64,000 nt of DNA from positions 2,231,978 to 2,295,977 of the forward strand of contig OZ025220.1 in the NCBI GenBank assembly GCA_964019055.1. The letters run 5' to 3'. The notes beneath the pieces were generated by a model. The model saw only the letters and a program-made list of their open reading frames with translations. It was not told the DNA's origin and did no database searches. Source of the stretch: Anthopleura xanthogrammica. Taxonomy: Eukaryota > Cnidaria > Anthozoa > Actiniaria > Actiniidae. Shown here piece after piece: positions 35,958 to 46,012 of this stretch. A program made the translations under genes and the position numbers. How positions within the stretch are numbered: the first letter of the stretch is position 1; the number at the start of each line of letters is the position of its first letter.

Positions 35958-38900
35958 ATGTTTTCTACGTTCTCTCTTAATAATCAAACCAATCCACAAA
36001 TTCTAAGCATTCCTTTATTGCAAGTTTTGGAAAATCAAGCGAGAAGTTTAAGCCAACGACTGCAGCAGTCAGAATCTCAGTGCCAAGCTTTACGAGAAGA
36101 ACTTAGGTTGACTAAAGAGAAAGTTCGTCAAAAGCCACGTATTACCTTCAACAACAGCCAAAAAAAGTTCTGGGAGATGGATAAGGCAGCTCGTTCTAGG
36201 AAACGACGACGAGTATTTGATTATTTAAAGTCCGTCAGCGAAGACCTTCCTAAAGACTTCAAGCCTAAGAAAGTAAGTCGTAAGAAAAGCGAATGCCGGT
36301 CATTACTTTTTATCATTTTTTTTTTTTAATCATTAGACTAATTATTCTTTTCAGTTCACCTTCACCGTTGACGGAAAAGAGTTAGAATTTTTATTCGAAG
36401 AAGAGGACGTAAGCGATAGCACTTTACAAACGAAAAGAAAAGTTCTTGGTGCAAAAGACACTGGGATCGTAAGTGACGAATCGTACCACGAAATCAGGAT
36501 GGCTCTACCCGAAGAAGTGCGACAGAAAGTACCAACACTGAACGCTGTACGCCAAGAGAGACTAAGACAAAACAAAGAATTGAAGATTTGCAATATCCCA
36601 GAGGTCAGTAAAACGTCTTAATTAATTAAAAAGTATGCCTTGAGTTTGAGCAGTATTGAACACCTATCATTCGATCTCTCTCATTTCCCAATATGCGCAA
36701 TCCGCTTTGGGATCCAAATTTTTCCACAAAAGTAATTAGCGCTAAAAAAATTGGCTAATGCACTGCTCTTCATCACGTTTTAAAGTTATATTTAAGAAAT
36801 ATGAAGACTGATCCCTTGTACACAAGACCATTTCCACTAAATTTTCTCACATGAGATTATTTTCGAAATACTTCGTCATATTAGAAATAATAATCTGTAA
36901 CAATTTGGTTGCTAAGCCTGGGGGGGGGGGGACTCCCTGATGATTGGCAGGCCTTTCCAGGGTTTACTAAAATATTTCCTGTGTTAATAACAGTAAGGGT
37001 AAACTGTTATTAATAGTCCAGCTATATTGTGCTCAATTTCATTAAGGGGGAGGCAAATTTGATACTAAGGGGGGAAGGGAGCCAGGCAAAAATTGTTGCA
37101 ACTTTTAAAATTTTATTATATCTTATCAAATTAGCACTAAACTTATAAGAATTCCATTTTTTTTAAAAGCTCATATACATTAAGCTCTGAACATCTGGTA
37201 AGTTTAGGGCTGATATAAAAAGATATAATAAAGTCTAAACAATTTCAACAATTTTTTATCATATTGAACTCTCAAATTCAACATCACTAAGACAAGACTT
37301 TGCAAGTAAAGATAACCAACATACCTTTCAATATTCAATTTTACAGGCAAAAGGGGAAGATGGAGCTGTCAGGTCTCTACAGGAAGTACTTGAATACCTT
37401 TTAAGCATTCCAAGTGTGAGAGCTGCTGTTGAGAAAGAAGGAAACATGATAAAGTTAAGGTTTGCAGCAGATGGCAGGAAAACCAGTGCAAACATTGGCA
37501 CAGTGATGGCAGTTTTTAGTATTCTCAATGAAGGAAACAACAATGCAGAACACCAATACACGCTCGCTCTTTACAATGGTATGTATCAGATCTACATTCA
37601 GCATATTTCAAAACAAGTAAACTTGTAAAGATTTAATTTTCAAGAGGTTGCATTTATGAATATTCTATGTTTCCTTTTAAGATTTCTGATACTCAAAAGC
37701 AGGATTTTAAAAATTGTAATCAAAGAATTTTGCTCAATTCAATTCATACTTATTAATTTTGGTTAAATATTTTATCATACAAAGGTGTAGAGGACTATGA
37801 AGCAATAAAGGTCTGCCTGCATCAAACCCTAGAAGAGATTAAACAACTCCAAACTGTAAAGATCAAAGATATGGAATATGGAATTGAATGGCAAGCATTA
37901 TTCATTTTAAGTTTACTTAGTTTTTATGTTACTATCTAGCAATATCTATATGTATGGACCACAAAATTGGCAGGACTTTATAAGAGACTAGTATGGGAGA
38001 AGGTAAAAAGTCATTGGTAGGGTTATAGCCCTTACAGCCTCTCCCCTCATGGGGTCCCTGTTATGGACATCACACCAATAATTATTGAATAATATACCAA
38101 AATCACTTATAAAGAAACATTTACTTTCAGGTTTTGCTGTTCTGATTGGAAATTTTTAGCATTGATTTATGGTTTAAATGCAGCCTGCTCAATATACTTT
38201 TGTATATGGTGCTATTGTACGAAAGAGGACATAAGTAATCTCAATAGTAAGTAATCCCTGATGTCATCAGGGAGTCATAGAATGCCAACTACTATAATCA
38301 TTTTCAGTTCATGAACACACTGTTCAATTTGTTCACTGTTCAATGTGTTTGCTTTATTTCAGTTAAAGACTGGCCAATAGAGAGAGACTTAAAAAAATGC
38401 GAAGAAGACTGCAATGGCCATGAAATTGATGACCGGCGTGGCTGCAAGGAACCACCTCTTCTCAGCATACCAATTGACCACGTTATAATAGACACCCTTC
38501 ACCTCTTCCTAAGAATCATGGGTGTCCTCTTTGCTCAGGTACGTGATACACTTTTATGCAATTTTTACTAGGGAAGCATGTGGCATTTCTCATGCAATAA
38601 TTTTACTAAAATGTTGATTGAAATTTACTTTTTACTTTTAATTTCATAGCTTCCTTAACTTGTTTTTTCTTTTTTTTTTATAGTTAGTGGAAAGGCTAGA
38701 TGAACTAAACCGGAAAGATACTTTGGTGCAAGAAATGGAAAAAATTGGCATCTCATTCAAGTTCTTCTACGTCCGCACTCAAGGGGAAGGCTCTTCAGAA
38801 ATGAAATGGAGTCCATTAAATGGTATTTAGAAGAAATTAAAAACAATGCATTGGTACTTTAAGAAATGTAATGTAACTTTCTATACCTACATTAATACAT

Positions 38901-40564
38901 TTGTAGTCATTAATAGATATTTTCTCTTGATGGCAAATTTTATTAGGTAAGGACTTACACAAGGTACTCTCTTCGTTGGACATTAGGAGTGTCCTTGGGG
39001 ATTATCAGCCAAGGAAGGCCATCACCATTATGAATTTATGGAATGTATGTATTAATTAACATCCTATTATTATATAAATATTTATAATTCATTTGACACT
39101 AAAATTTCTGGGGAGGTTTTCTACCTTGGCATGGCAATCCAATCAAAAGTCCTAGTAGATAATCCATTAATTGTGGAGTCAGAGTGAATAATGAACTCAA
39201 TATTTGAATAATATATTCATTAATGGATTCTAGGGGGTATGCTTGAGCCACTTTGACTGTATTATTGGTAGTATAATGGACTGAATATATGATCCGAATG
39301 TGTTACAATTTCACCAACAGGGATTTAAGACACTCTTTCAAGGGCTACAGTGTGATGTTGATGATGACGACTACATCGAGCCAGCTGCATTTAAGGTCAT
39401 GGCAAGAGAATGGGGAAAGCTATTCTTAAAAGCATTTTATGATGAAGACATAACCCCTTATATCCATGGTAGGATTAAAGTGTTTTAAGTCTTATTTTAA
39501 GTTTAGCTTCCATATACAGTCAATGTCATTAATGTATTCCACCAAAAAAAAAACTTTAAACCAAAAGAAATGTCAAGTGATACCTAATACACTTGCTCTA
39601 AATGCTCAATACAAATCATCATGTGATACATCTTTTGGTCTTTAAGTCTTTTTTCACAGGACAACCTTTTTGAATATGGGCAATTAACAATAACTAATGT
39701 CAGAGTCATACAGTCTTTACATTGTCATCCATATTTATAAATTGAACATTTGCTTTAAAACTGTATAATCAAAACCAAAATCTTTTTGAATTTTTGCAGC
39801 TTTGATCTACCATGTTCCACAGTTCCTAGAGAAGTATGGAACCATATACCAGTTTAATTGTCAACCAGTTGAAAAAAAAAATCACCAACAGAGCCAAACT
39901 TTCCATCGTGCGTCCCAAAAAGGAGGGAAGAACTCTAAATACACCATTCAGGTAACAATATATATTTTAAATTGTCAATGACACATCTTACAATATTCTC
40001 AGTATAGATTCTACATGCTTTCCAAATTTATCTGTACCAGCTGTTAGGTTTTGTATATTAAATGATGGCTCCCCTGATGTCACAGTCATTAGCATTTGAC
40101 ATTGATAAACCTTTATAACTTCAAGATGCATTACTCAAACTGTTTTTTTTTTTTTTTTTTTTGCCACACAACAGATCACCTCATTTTGAATCTATACTGA
40201 GAATATTGTCAAATGTTTCACATGCACTTAATTAACTAATGAAAGAAGGCCTTATTTGTACATGAACATGTAGATAGTACCGGTATCTATCATAACACCT
40301 AATTTGAGTCAGTACTTCTTGTAATACCATTGACATAAATAAAAGGAATCAAGCTAAATTGAGGGTGACCCTAGTTTTAGGTTTGCCTATTAGCCCTAAT
40401 CTTCTTTGATTGTTAAATTAAAACTATTAAAAAAGCTAACAATGTTACTTTAAACTGATCTTTAGGTTATGGAAAAAGAGAACAGACTTCTTTTCTCCAA
40501 GAAACATGATCTCAAACGGCTGAAAAGAAGTTACAATAAAAAGACCAGAGAAGAAGAAGCATAA
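35958..40564 (+). CDS. RAG1-like DDE transposase, 11 exons, 609 aa
   Basis: Exons 35958-36272, 36355-36603, 37347-37578, 37785-37890, 38131-38246, 38363-38538, 38684-38822, 38947-39044, 39321-39468, 39800-39951 and 40466-40564 give one 609-codon frame. Intron 4 uses a GC donor (TG|gcaagc); all others are GT-AG. N-terminus (30-70) is a coiled coil. Catalytic candidates: D230 in FAADGRKTS, D306 in CCSDWKFLA, E551 in CQPVEKKN. Zinc-site candidates: C325/C328 (CIWC) and H526/H531 (HALIYHVP). Spacings D306-C325 (19), C-C (3), H-H (5) and H531-E551 (20) equal those of vertebrate RAG1 (D708-C727-C730, H937-H942-E962). HVPQFLEKYGTI also resembles the RAG1 segment there. It belongs to the RAG1/Transib/CMC clan or a sister family also found in cnidarian and sponge genomes. 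Ends in HSL-3. Confidence 0.85.
40058..40235 (+). repeat. Dispersed short repeat, copy 3 (diverged), with T-run
   Basis: 'tgatgtcacagtcatta' and 'aacctttataacttcaagatgcat' match copy 2. A run of about 20 T interrupts it near 40142. It is intronic in the transposase gene. Confidence 0.6.
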
Positions 40565-40592
40565 GGGATTAAGCTAAAAATTAATCCTAAAC

Positions 40593-40608
40593 GGCTCTTT
40601 TAGGAGCC
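40593..40608 (+). terminator. Histone-type 3' stem-loop (HSL-3)
   Basis: GGCTCT-TTTA-GGAGCC followed by ACCA, with one T-G wobble at the top of the stem. It lies 29 nt after the transposase stop. The downstream element AAAAGTCATTGACA starts 12 nt later (40620-40633). Confidence 0.93.
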
Positions 40609-41170
40609 ACCAAACAAATAAAAGTCATTGACAATACATATGCTATTATACACACATATGCTATCATAATATGTCTAAAAGACAAGGCACCTTGGAAGAT
40701 TTATAGTCATTTATAAGTTCAAAGGCATCGACACACAAAATGATACTAATTTTCAAAATATTATTTAAGCTTAAAGATATTTCAAATCGTTAGTCAAGCT
40801 TAAATTACCTTGAACTTCATTTCGCCTAAAGACGTCCCATTACTAGTCTTACAGAAAGAAAGTATCTTGCCTGTATAACTTTAGTATCAGCATAGTTTCT
40901 ACTTCCCATATCGATGCCTTCCTTAGCTTCGTGATTGGACTTAAAAAAAGACGCCGTATAGCCCTGTAAAGCTTCTTAGTTTTTTCATCTTGCATGCTAA
41001 TAACTTGGTTGGAAATTAAATTACTGCGACATAATGAAGGCTAAAGCGCGTGCATAATAAGGTCAATGACCGCTGAATAAAAAGCACAAACGCTGGCCAT
41101 GGTAAGTAATGTGTCGACGCCCTTCCGGCGAAGCTTTGCATTTGAATTTAAGCTTATCTATTCAACAACA

Positions 41171-41874
41171 ATGAGCAGCAGCAATACGGTAAGGATTCGA
41201 TATTTCTTGGCATTGTTTCGTACTTTCCTACAACGAACTAAAATAATCATTTGCATTTGTTATGTTGTTAGATAACAGTTTCAGATCCACAAGTTCAAGC
41301 ATATTTGGAAGAGCTTGTGAACTATTTACAAGGTCACCTCCTGTTAGCGGACCAAGTTAGTAAAAAGTTTTAGTATCTTCAACTACTGCCTAAAAGCATT
41401 TAAAACTTATGTGTTTTCTTTTTCTTTCTTTCTTCAACAGAATAACCCTAACATCCATCCATTTCGGAGATGGTTAGTTGATTTCTTAGTTGATTATTAG
41501 AGTATTTTTACGAATGAGTTCTCCGCCATCCGAGCAGTAACATGATACGCCATGTGCTTGATAAAAACATGAATTGATTCCTTGTCAAAAGAGAGAGTTT
41601 CTGCTCATTTATTAATTTCAGTTATTTTTTTTATTATTTCAAAGGGATTTAATGATATGGCACAACGCCATGTTCTGCCTCAATCAAATTAATTTTGGCA
41701 GTAGGACTAGTGGAGAGCGACGTAACCAAACTGGTAAGTAAACCCACTGAACTTGCGAAAGTTTTTACGATCTTAAACTTTAATTGTTGTTGTTCTTTAT
41801 ATTTTAAAGAACTGCAGGACAGGGAAAGGATGGGCCCACCATCGGAGCCACCGCGAAAGCGCCGACGACGTTAG
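41171..41874 (+). CDS. 95-aa small protein with basic tail, five exons
   Basis: Exons 41171-41188, 41272-41355, 41441-41472, 41645-41733 and 41810-41874 join in frame (288 nt). The product starts MSSSNTITVSDPQVQAYLEE, continues with a helical stretch and WDLMIWHNAMFC, and ends PPRKRRRR, a nuclear-localisation-like tail. An AATAAA at about 42024 can serve as poly(A) signal, and no histone stem-loop follows. No family recognised. Five short exons keeping frame argue that it is real. Confidence 0.7.
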
Positions 41875-42067
41875 CCAGTGACTCGATGATGATCTTTTAA
41901 ATTACTGTCGGTATAAATGGTTCAGCTGATAACTATTTTCTATTTTTTTTTTTTTTAATCGGTTCTGTATTCTGTTATGTTTCTTGTTCTACCTTATCAG
42001 TATTGTAAAAAAAATTAAGCTCTAATAAATCTCCACCATGTATCTAAGTATATCCTGTTTTCTTTAA

Positions 42068-42411
42068 AGGGGCACTTGGATGAAAATCGATGAAAATTGG
42101 AAATGCCTTGAAACTTGGTTAAACTTATCTATATGGCCCCAATAGTAGCCAAGGAGCATATTTTCTTCACAGTCAAAATTTGCGGATGAAAATTATATAT
42201 TTTTTTCAGCATCTAAACTGTGAGTAAATGACGTCATTTACTCAACCCTAGTTCTTTTAGTTTTTAAACCAAAATTTCTCAACCGCGAGTGGCTCCAAGG
42301 CTAAAATTTTTGCCAATCTGGTTTTCATAATCATGATTGAGTCATATTATTCTTAAATACTTGAACTATTCGGACTTTCAAAATATGGGGCGTTTTCATC
42401 CAAGTGCCCCT
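42068..42411. mobile_element. TTAA-flanked MITE (344 bp)
   Basis: Flanked by TTAA (42064-42067 and 42412-42415). Perfect 19-bp terminal inverted repeats AGGGGCACTTGGATGAAAA. No coding capacity. Nested within the 12.6-kb transposon, so it arrived later. The termini differ from those of the 31.66 kb MITE, so a different family using the same target. Confidence 0.92.
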
Positions 42412-43358
42412 TTAACTTGTATTATAAATGACCACAATATGTTTAGAAAGAATAATAAAACATTTATGATTGATCGTATCTGAATCAAGGGTTGTCATTT
42501 TTATTACCTTCAATTTATAAGTATTTCCGGTGCGTTGGGTGAGCCACTCAGTTACTCAAGCCTTCTTGTTATCCTCCGGCTACGGCGAATAGGTCGTACA
42601 ACTGAGACAAGAAGACATTATTAAGAAAATTGGTTCGTTTAACTATAAGGGGTTACTTAAGGACCGAAGTAATTTTAATGGGCTGATATCCTACTGAAAT
42701 GATAGTTGCCGGGTTCAGTATACTTTCAAGTAACGGTACTTACTTCTAACTGCTTGCAGTCTACCAAACAAAAGTCGCATTTGCCGGATTACTTCTTCTG
42801 GTATGAATATGCCGGGGTTCTGATCGGCAAGTTCTTCAAAGTGGTTTGGCTGCTGCTCTCCTGGCATGACTCACTCCTGTTCAGTATGTTAGCACTGACT
42901 GAGCTGTTTGTGATAATAGCGCGGCGACAGCAATATTTCATATTCTGCGCTGTATCTGTCATCACTCAGTGATCTTATCAGATTGAGTCAAACTCTACGC
43001 TTTGAATCACATGTCATTTTTTGATAAGATATTCGTGTTTGGGTAATTTTTTTTATTTCAGTTTTATTTTTTGTAGTGACTTGTACTTCTATAATTACAT
43101 GCATCAGCAGCATTGATTTCGACTTCTGACAAAAAGTTCTGAACAATAATTTACTGAATACGGTAATAACAGTAGTTTGGCTTACTCTAATCGATTTAAA
43201 AGCTATCCAACTAAGTAAACCATTTTAATAGCGCGTATGCAATCATTATTAGTAAAGCCGAGATTAAAGCAAAATCATAGTTCATTGTCGGTAATCGTCC
43301 TTTATTTACAAATATAAAACAAGTGACAGTAGCATGTTATTAAGCAAAAAAAAAGTTA

Positions 43359-43726
43359 TCAATACATAATAAAATAAAGGAACACCAAAGTTGAAAATAA
43401 TAATGTGGCTGTCAAAAGAATCATGTGGTGGTTGTAACAGCGGGACACGGTATCTGTTTGGACGGCCTTGGAGCGATCCTCGACTTCAAGCTCTAGGCTA
43501 GTTTGGACAAGTCCAGCATCTCTGAGAATCTATAATTAACAAAATAAGACCATGTAAACTGATGAGCATGGGAAGACGAACTGCCTTATAGTGTTCTTGA
43601 TCACTGAAATTCAAAATTTAAACTTACCTTTACATTTTTGTGAACCAAATAGCGGTAGTGTCCATGGCGCCACCCATGTGGTTGTGCCACAGGATATTCT
43701 GATGCGTGATAACGGGGGAACGGCAT
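43359..43726 (-). CDS. Tail-anchored membrane microprotein (89 aa)
   Basis: Two minus-strand exons, 43726-43628 (33 codons) and 43529-43359 (56 codons plus stop), join at phase 0 with GT-AG signals. A further 5' non-coding exon ending at about 43883 (before GTAAGA) is likely. The N-terminus is His/Pro/Tyr-rich (MPFPRYHASEYPVAQPHGWR), the middle is acidic, and the C-terminus is one hydrophobic segment (MILLTATLLFSTLVFLYFI) ending MY, as in tail-anchored proteins. AATAAA on this strand (43306-43301) gives a poly(A) signal. A membrane protein is unexpected in a DNA transposon. Role unknown. Confidence 0.7.
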
Positions 43727-44141
43727 TTCCAATATCAAACACACGTTCGCAAGTAGTTCGTAAATAGCTAGGCTAAAATATAGTAGATTGTTAACAGAGT
43801 TAAAATGATAGACACGCCTAAGAAAAAGTATGACCAGTAATTTATGGAAATGACGAAAGAATGATCAGTTCAATGATCTTACCTGATTCAGTGTTCTCTG
43901 TTTGTTTACTGACGACCGAACTGAAACTTAAACCAAACACTCGATGGTTTATATAGCGGGTTTAATGCGGGGCATGAAACGGGCTGTCAAAATTGTTTGC
44001 ACCTTTTATCTGAGCAACTCTTCCGGTGTTCACCTGAAGAAAATTATTCTGAACAACAGGATTGTAATTTGACACTGCATTTCTCAAGCTAGTAAAGCCG
44101 GTAGTGCATAGTATTTTCAGGACGCAGAGGGACTACCGATC

Positions 44142-44363
44142 ATGCTAATAATCATGTCTGATCTAATACCGTGTTTCTTGTGTTCAAGAATGTTAACGAA
44201 CAAACGTCGCCTCAGAAAGCATATCGAAGGCTTCCACAATAAGTACCATAGTTCTGGATTTCGCCACTACTGCCCTTATTGCAATAAAGAGTTAGTTTAT
44301 CTACACTCTTTGTTTGCACATATGTATCGATGTGGACTCTCGAGACGTCAGCGAAGCAAGTGA
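44142..44363 (+). CDS. Small two-finger C2H2 zinc protein (69-73 aa)
   Basis: ATGs at 44142 and 44154; the second (MSDLIPCFLC) may be the start. Two fingers: CFLCSRMLTNKRRLRKHIEG with a second His (C-x2-C-x12-H-x4-H type), and CPYCNKELVYLHSLFAHMYR ending H-x3-C. The C-terminus is basic (RRQRSK). A single uninterrupted exon followed 32 nt later by HSL-4. Probably a DNA-binding accessory protein, perhaps for the nearby right end of the transposon; that is inference. Confidence 0.8.
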   Translation: MLIIMSDLIPCFLCSRMLTNKRRLRKHIEGFHNKYHSSGFRHYCPYCNKELVYLHSLFAHMYRCGLSRRQRSK

Positions 44364-44395
44364 TGTTAGTCCGTCATCACAATCAACAATCAAAC

Positions 44396-44411
44396 GGCTC
44401 CTTTAGGAGCC
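44396..44411 (+). terminator. Histone-type 3' stem-loop (HSL-4)
   Basis: GGCTCC-TTTA-GGAGCC followed by ACCA. The sixth base pair is C-G instead of T-A, a compensatory change relative to HSL-2. The downstream element AAAAGTTATGATCA starts 12 nt later (44423-44436). Confidence 0.95.
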
Positions 44412-45089
44412 ACCACTTCATCAAAAGTTATGATCATGCTGCTTATAATTTGTATATTACATATTATCATATGTCACGATCGTTCTTTAAGTTACTATGT
44501 CTATTTGAAGGCTATTGCCAGTGCTATATTTCGGTGTTTAAAAACACTAGATAAGAATCGGAGAAATCTTAATAATCACATACACATGATACACACGGTC
44601 TTTCGGTGATAAAGACAACACTCAAAAGTGTGCGGGCAAAGTTAGACTGAAACTTGTCAACAACCCATCGAAACTTCAAGTGCAAATTTTGAATATGAAG
44701 CGTATCTTTCACGTGGTTGCATATGTAATATCTAAGCTGTAAATATTTACACTGACACGAAAATAAACTCATGTACATAACTGTTTATCTGGTGCGAATA
44801 AATACTTATGGGGGTACCCGTGCGTAGTTCGCAATCTCACTTACCGGGACCCCTTGGTTATGAAAAATCTTGGATTTGAAGTCTTATCATCTCCCCCCAT
44901 GGGAGAAAAATAGACATCAACACTTAATCCGAGTATCATTGTCGGCAATTCAAACTTCCCGCTCCGAAGATTATCTGAAAACTGATTGGATGAATCAAGA
45001 GTTTGAATTTGCCGCCTTGGTCGTCTCGGTGATTAAATCTTTTGTTCACTAATACAAAGGATTTTCCTTATATGGTAAATTCTTCAATA

Positions 45090-45127
45090 AATTCTACTAG
45101 CAAAAGTCTAACCAATTCACTGATACG
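45090..45127 (-). repeat. Right terminal inverted repeat
   Basis: The reverse complement begins CGTATCAGTGAATTGGTTAG and continues ACTTTTGCTAGTAG, matching the left end over 13 bp exactly and further imperfectly. The flank resumes the tandem unit at CCTAACATGG. Confidence 0.92.
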
Positions 45128-46012
45128 CCTAACATGGTGAGACATGTCTACCCAACAAGGCATTCTACATGTGTTCTCTTCAAATAAACTCTGGACTCCT
45201 CCTAGCAAGGAGCAATACTTGCCTTCATACTTTAAAGAGGTCTGCGACCAGTATGTTAAGAAACCTGATGCCCATCGTGTGTTTCCAGTTGAGGTAAGTA
45301 CATAAATACGCTTGACTGCCATCTCAAATAGAGTGGTTTTAGCATGCAGGATCAGCATTGTGAATGTGAATATTATTATATGGACTTTTGAGACTATGGT
45401 AGGCATTTTGAAATGCTAAGTCTATAGTTCTCTGCAATTAATTTCATTTTTTGTTCTTTGTTTTATAGTGCCATGGTCTTCAAAAAACCTCAGACCCTGC
45501 AAAACCCATTTGGATTATTGGGTCTAACCTACATATAAAAGTCGACCAAGAGACTAAGACTGCAGAGAGGCTTGGCATATCAGAGTCGCCTTACTGTGTG
45601 CTTGACCGTAAGCCGTCCTACAAACTCCCAACCTTCAACCTTCAAGTCAGGATTCCTTTGTGCAAAGACGTCTTTTTACCAGATCTATTGTGATGTGCCT
45701 CCTACTCGCCGCTTAACAAGAGCTTCACAGCGTGCACGAGTTACACAACCTCGGTTACAGCAGCAGAGGAACAAGAAAAACTCCAACACGGCTAAGCAAA
45801 CAACCGTGCCAGAAGTACCAGCTGCCCTCATTGACCAGATCATGTCCAGAGTGACAGATGAAGTGACCAGATGGCTGCAAACTACAGCACCACGACCTCC
45901 GAGCCGACGTCTGACTCACGAAGTTATACATGTTCCATATCAGTGGGAAAAACATAAAGTATCTTGGTGTTTTCTATTGCGTTTTGATTGTCCATTTAAT
46001 TATAGTTATTAA
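45128..46012 (+). CDS. Array unit 2 exons A and B with foreign block
   Basis: Exon A resumes right of the transposon and ends GTTGAG/GTAAGT near 45295. Exon B starts at about 45470 (CHGLQKTSDPAKPIWIIGSN). At 45643-45957 the normal exon end (TTCGAAG/GTAAAT) is replaced by a block of about 320 bp encoding PPTRRLTRASQRARVTQPRL and PEVPAALIDQIMSRVTDEV, which resembles the N-terminal exon of another cnidarian repeat gene. Exon B does not continue into it in frame, so this unit is probably non-coding as a whole. Confidence 0.5.

Larger units (their letters stand above)
32563..45127. mobile_element. 12,565-bp DNA transposon with RAG1-like transposase and histone-type 3' ends
   Basis: The ends are defined by the neighbouring uninterrupted units, which read AGTTAC-CTAACATGG. 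Here AGTTAC is followed by CGTATCAGTGAAT, and ATTCACTGATACG is followed by CCTAACATGG. The perfect terminal inverted repeat is 13 bp. After an 11-bp insert on the left it continues imperfectly (TTGGTTgACTTTaGCTA against TTGGTTAGACTTTTGCTAG). At most a single C is duplicated at the target. Inside are six genes and one nested TTAA MITE. The transposase gene is open and correctly spliced, so the element may be recently active. Confidence 0.92.

Noticed and set aside
36919..36928. Short poly-G run in an intron
   Set aside because: Simple low-complexity sequence with no partner or structure.
42706..42972. 88-aa ORF with hydrophobic stretches
   Set aside because: No splice context, no HSL or poly(A) signal placed for it, and composition like chance ORFs of this AT-rich DNA.
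32563..45127. Interpretation of the 12.6-kb element as an integrated virus
   Set aside because: No capsid, polymerase or packaging gene is readable, and terminal inverted repeats plus a DDE transposase explain it better. The membrane protein keeps a small doubt.
45068..45406. Minus-strand ORFs of 87-112 aa in the tandem units (also at 30.4, 46.9 and 49.3 kb)
   Set aside because: They are shadows of exon A and its intron on the + strand, where splice sites and family-like motifs exist.
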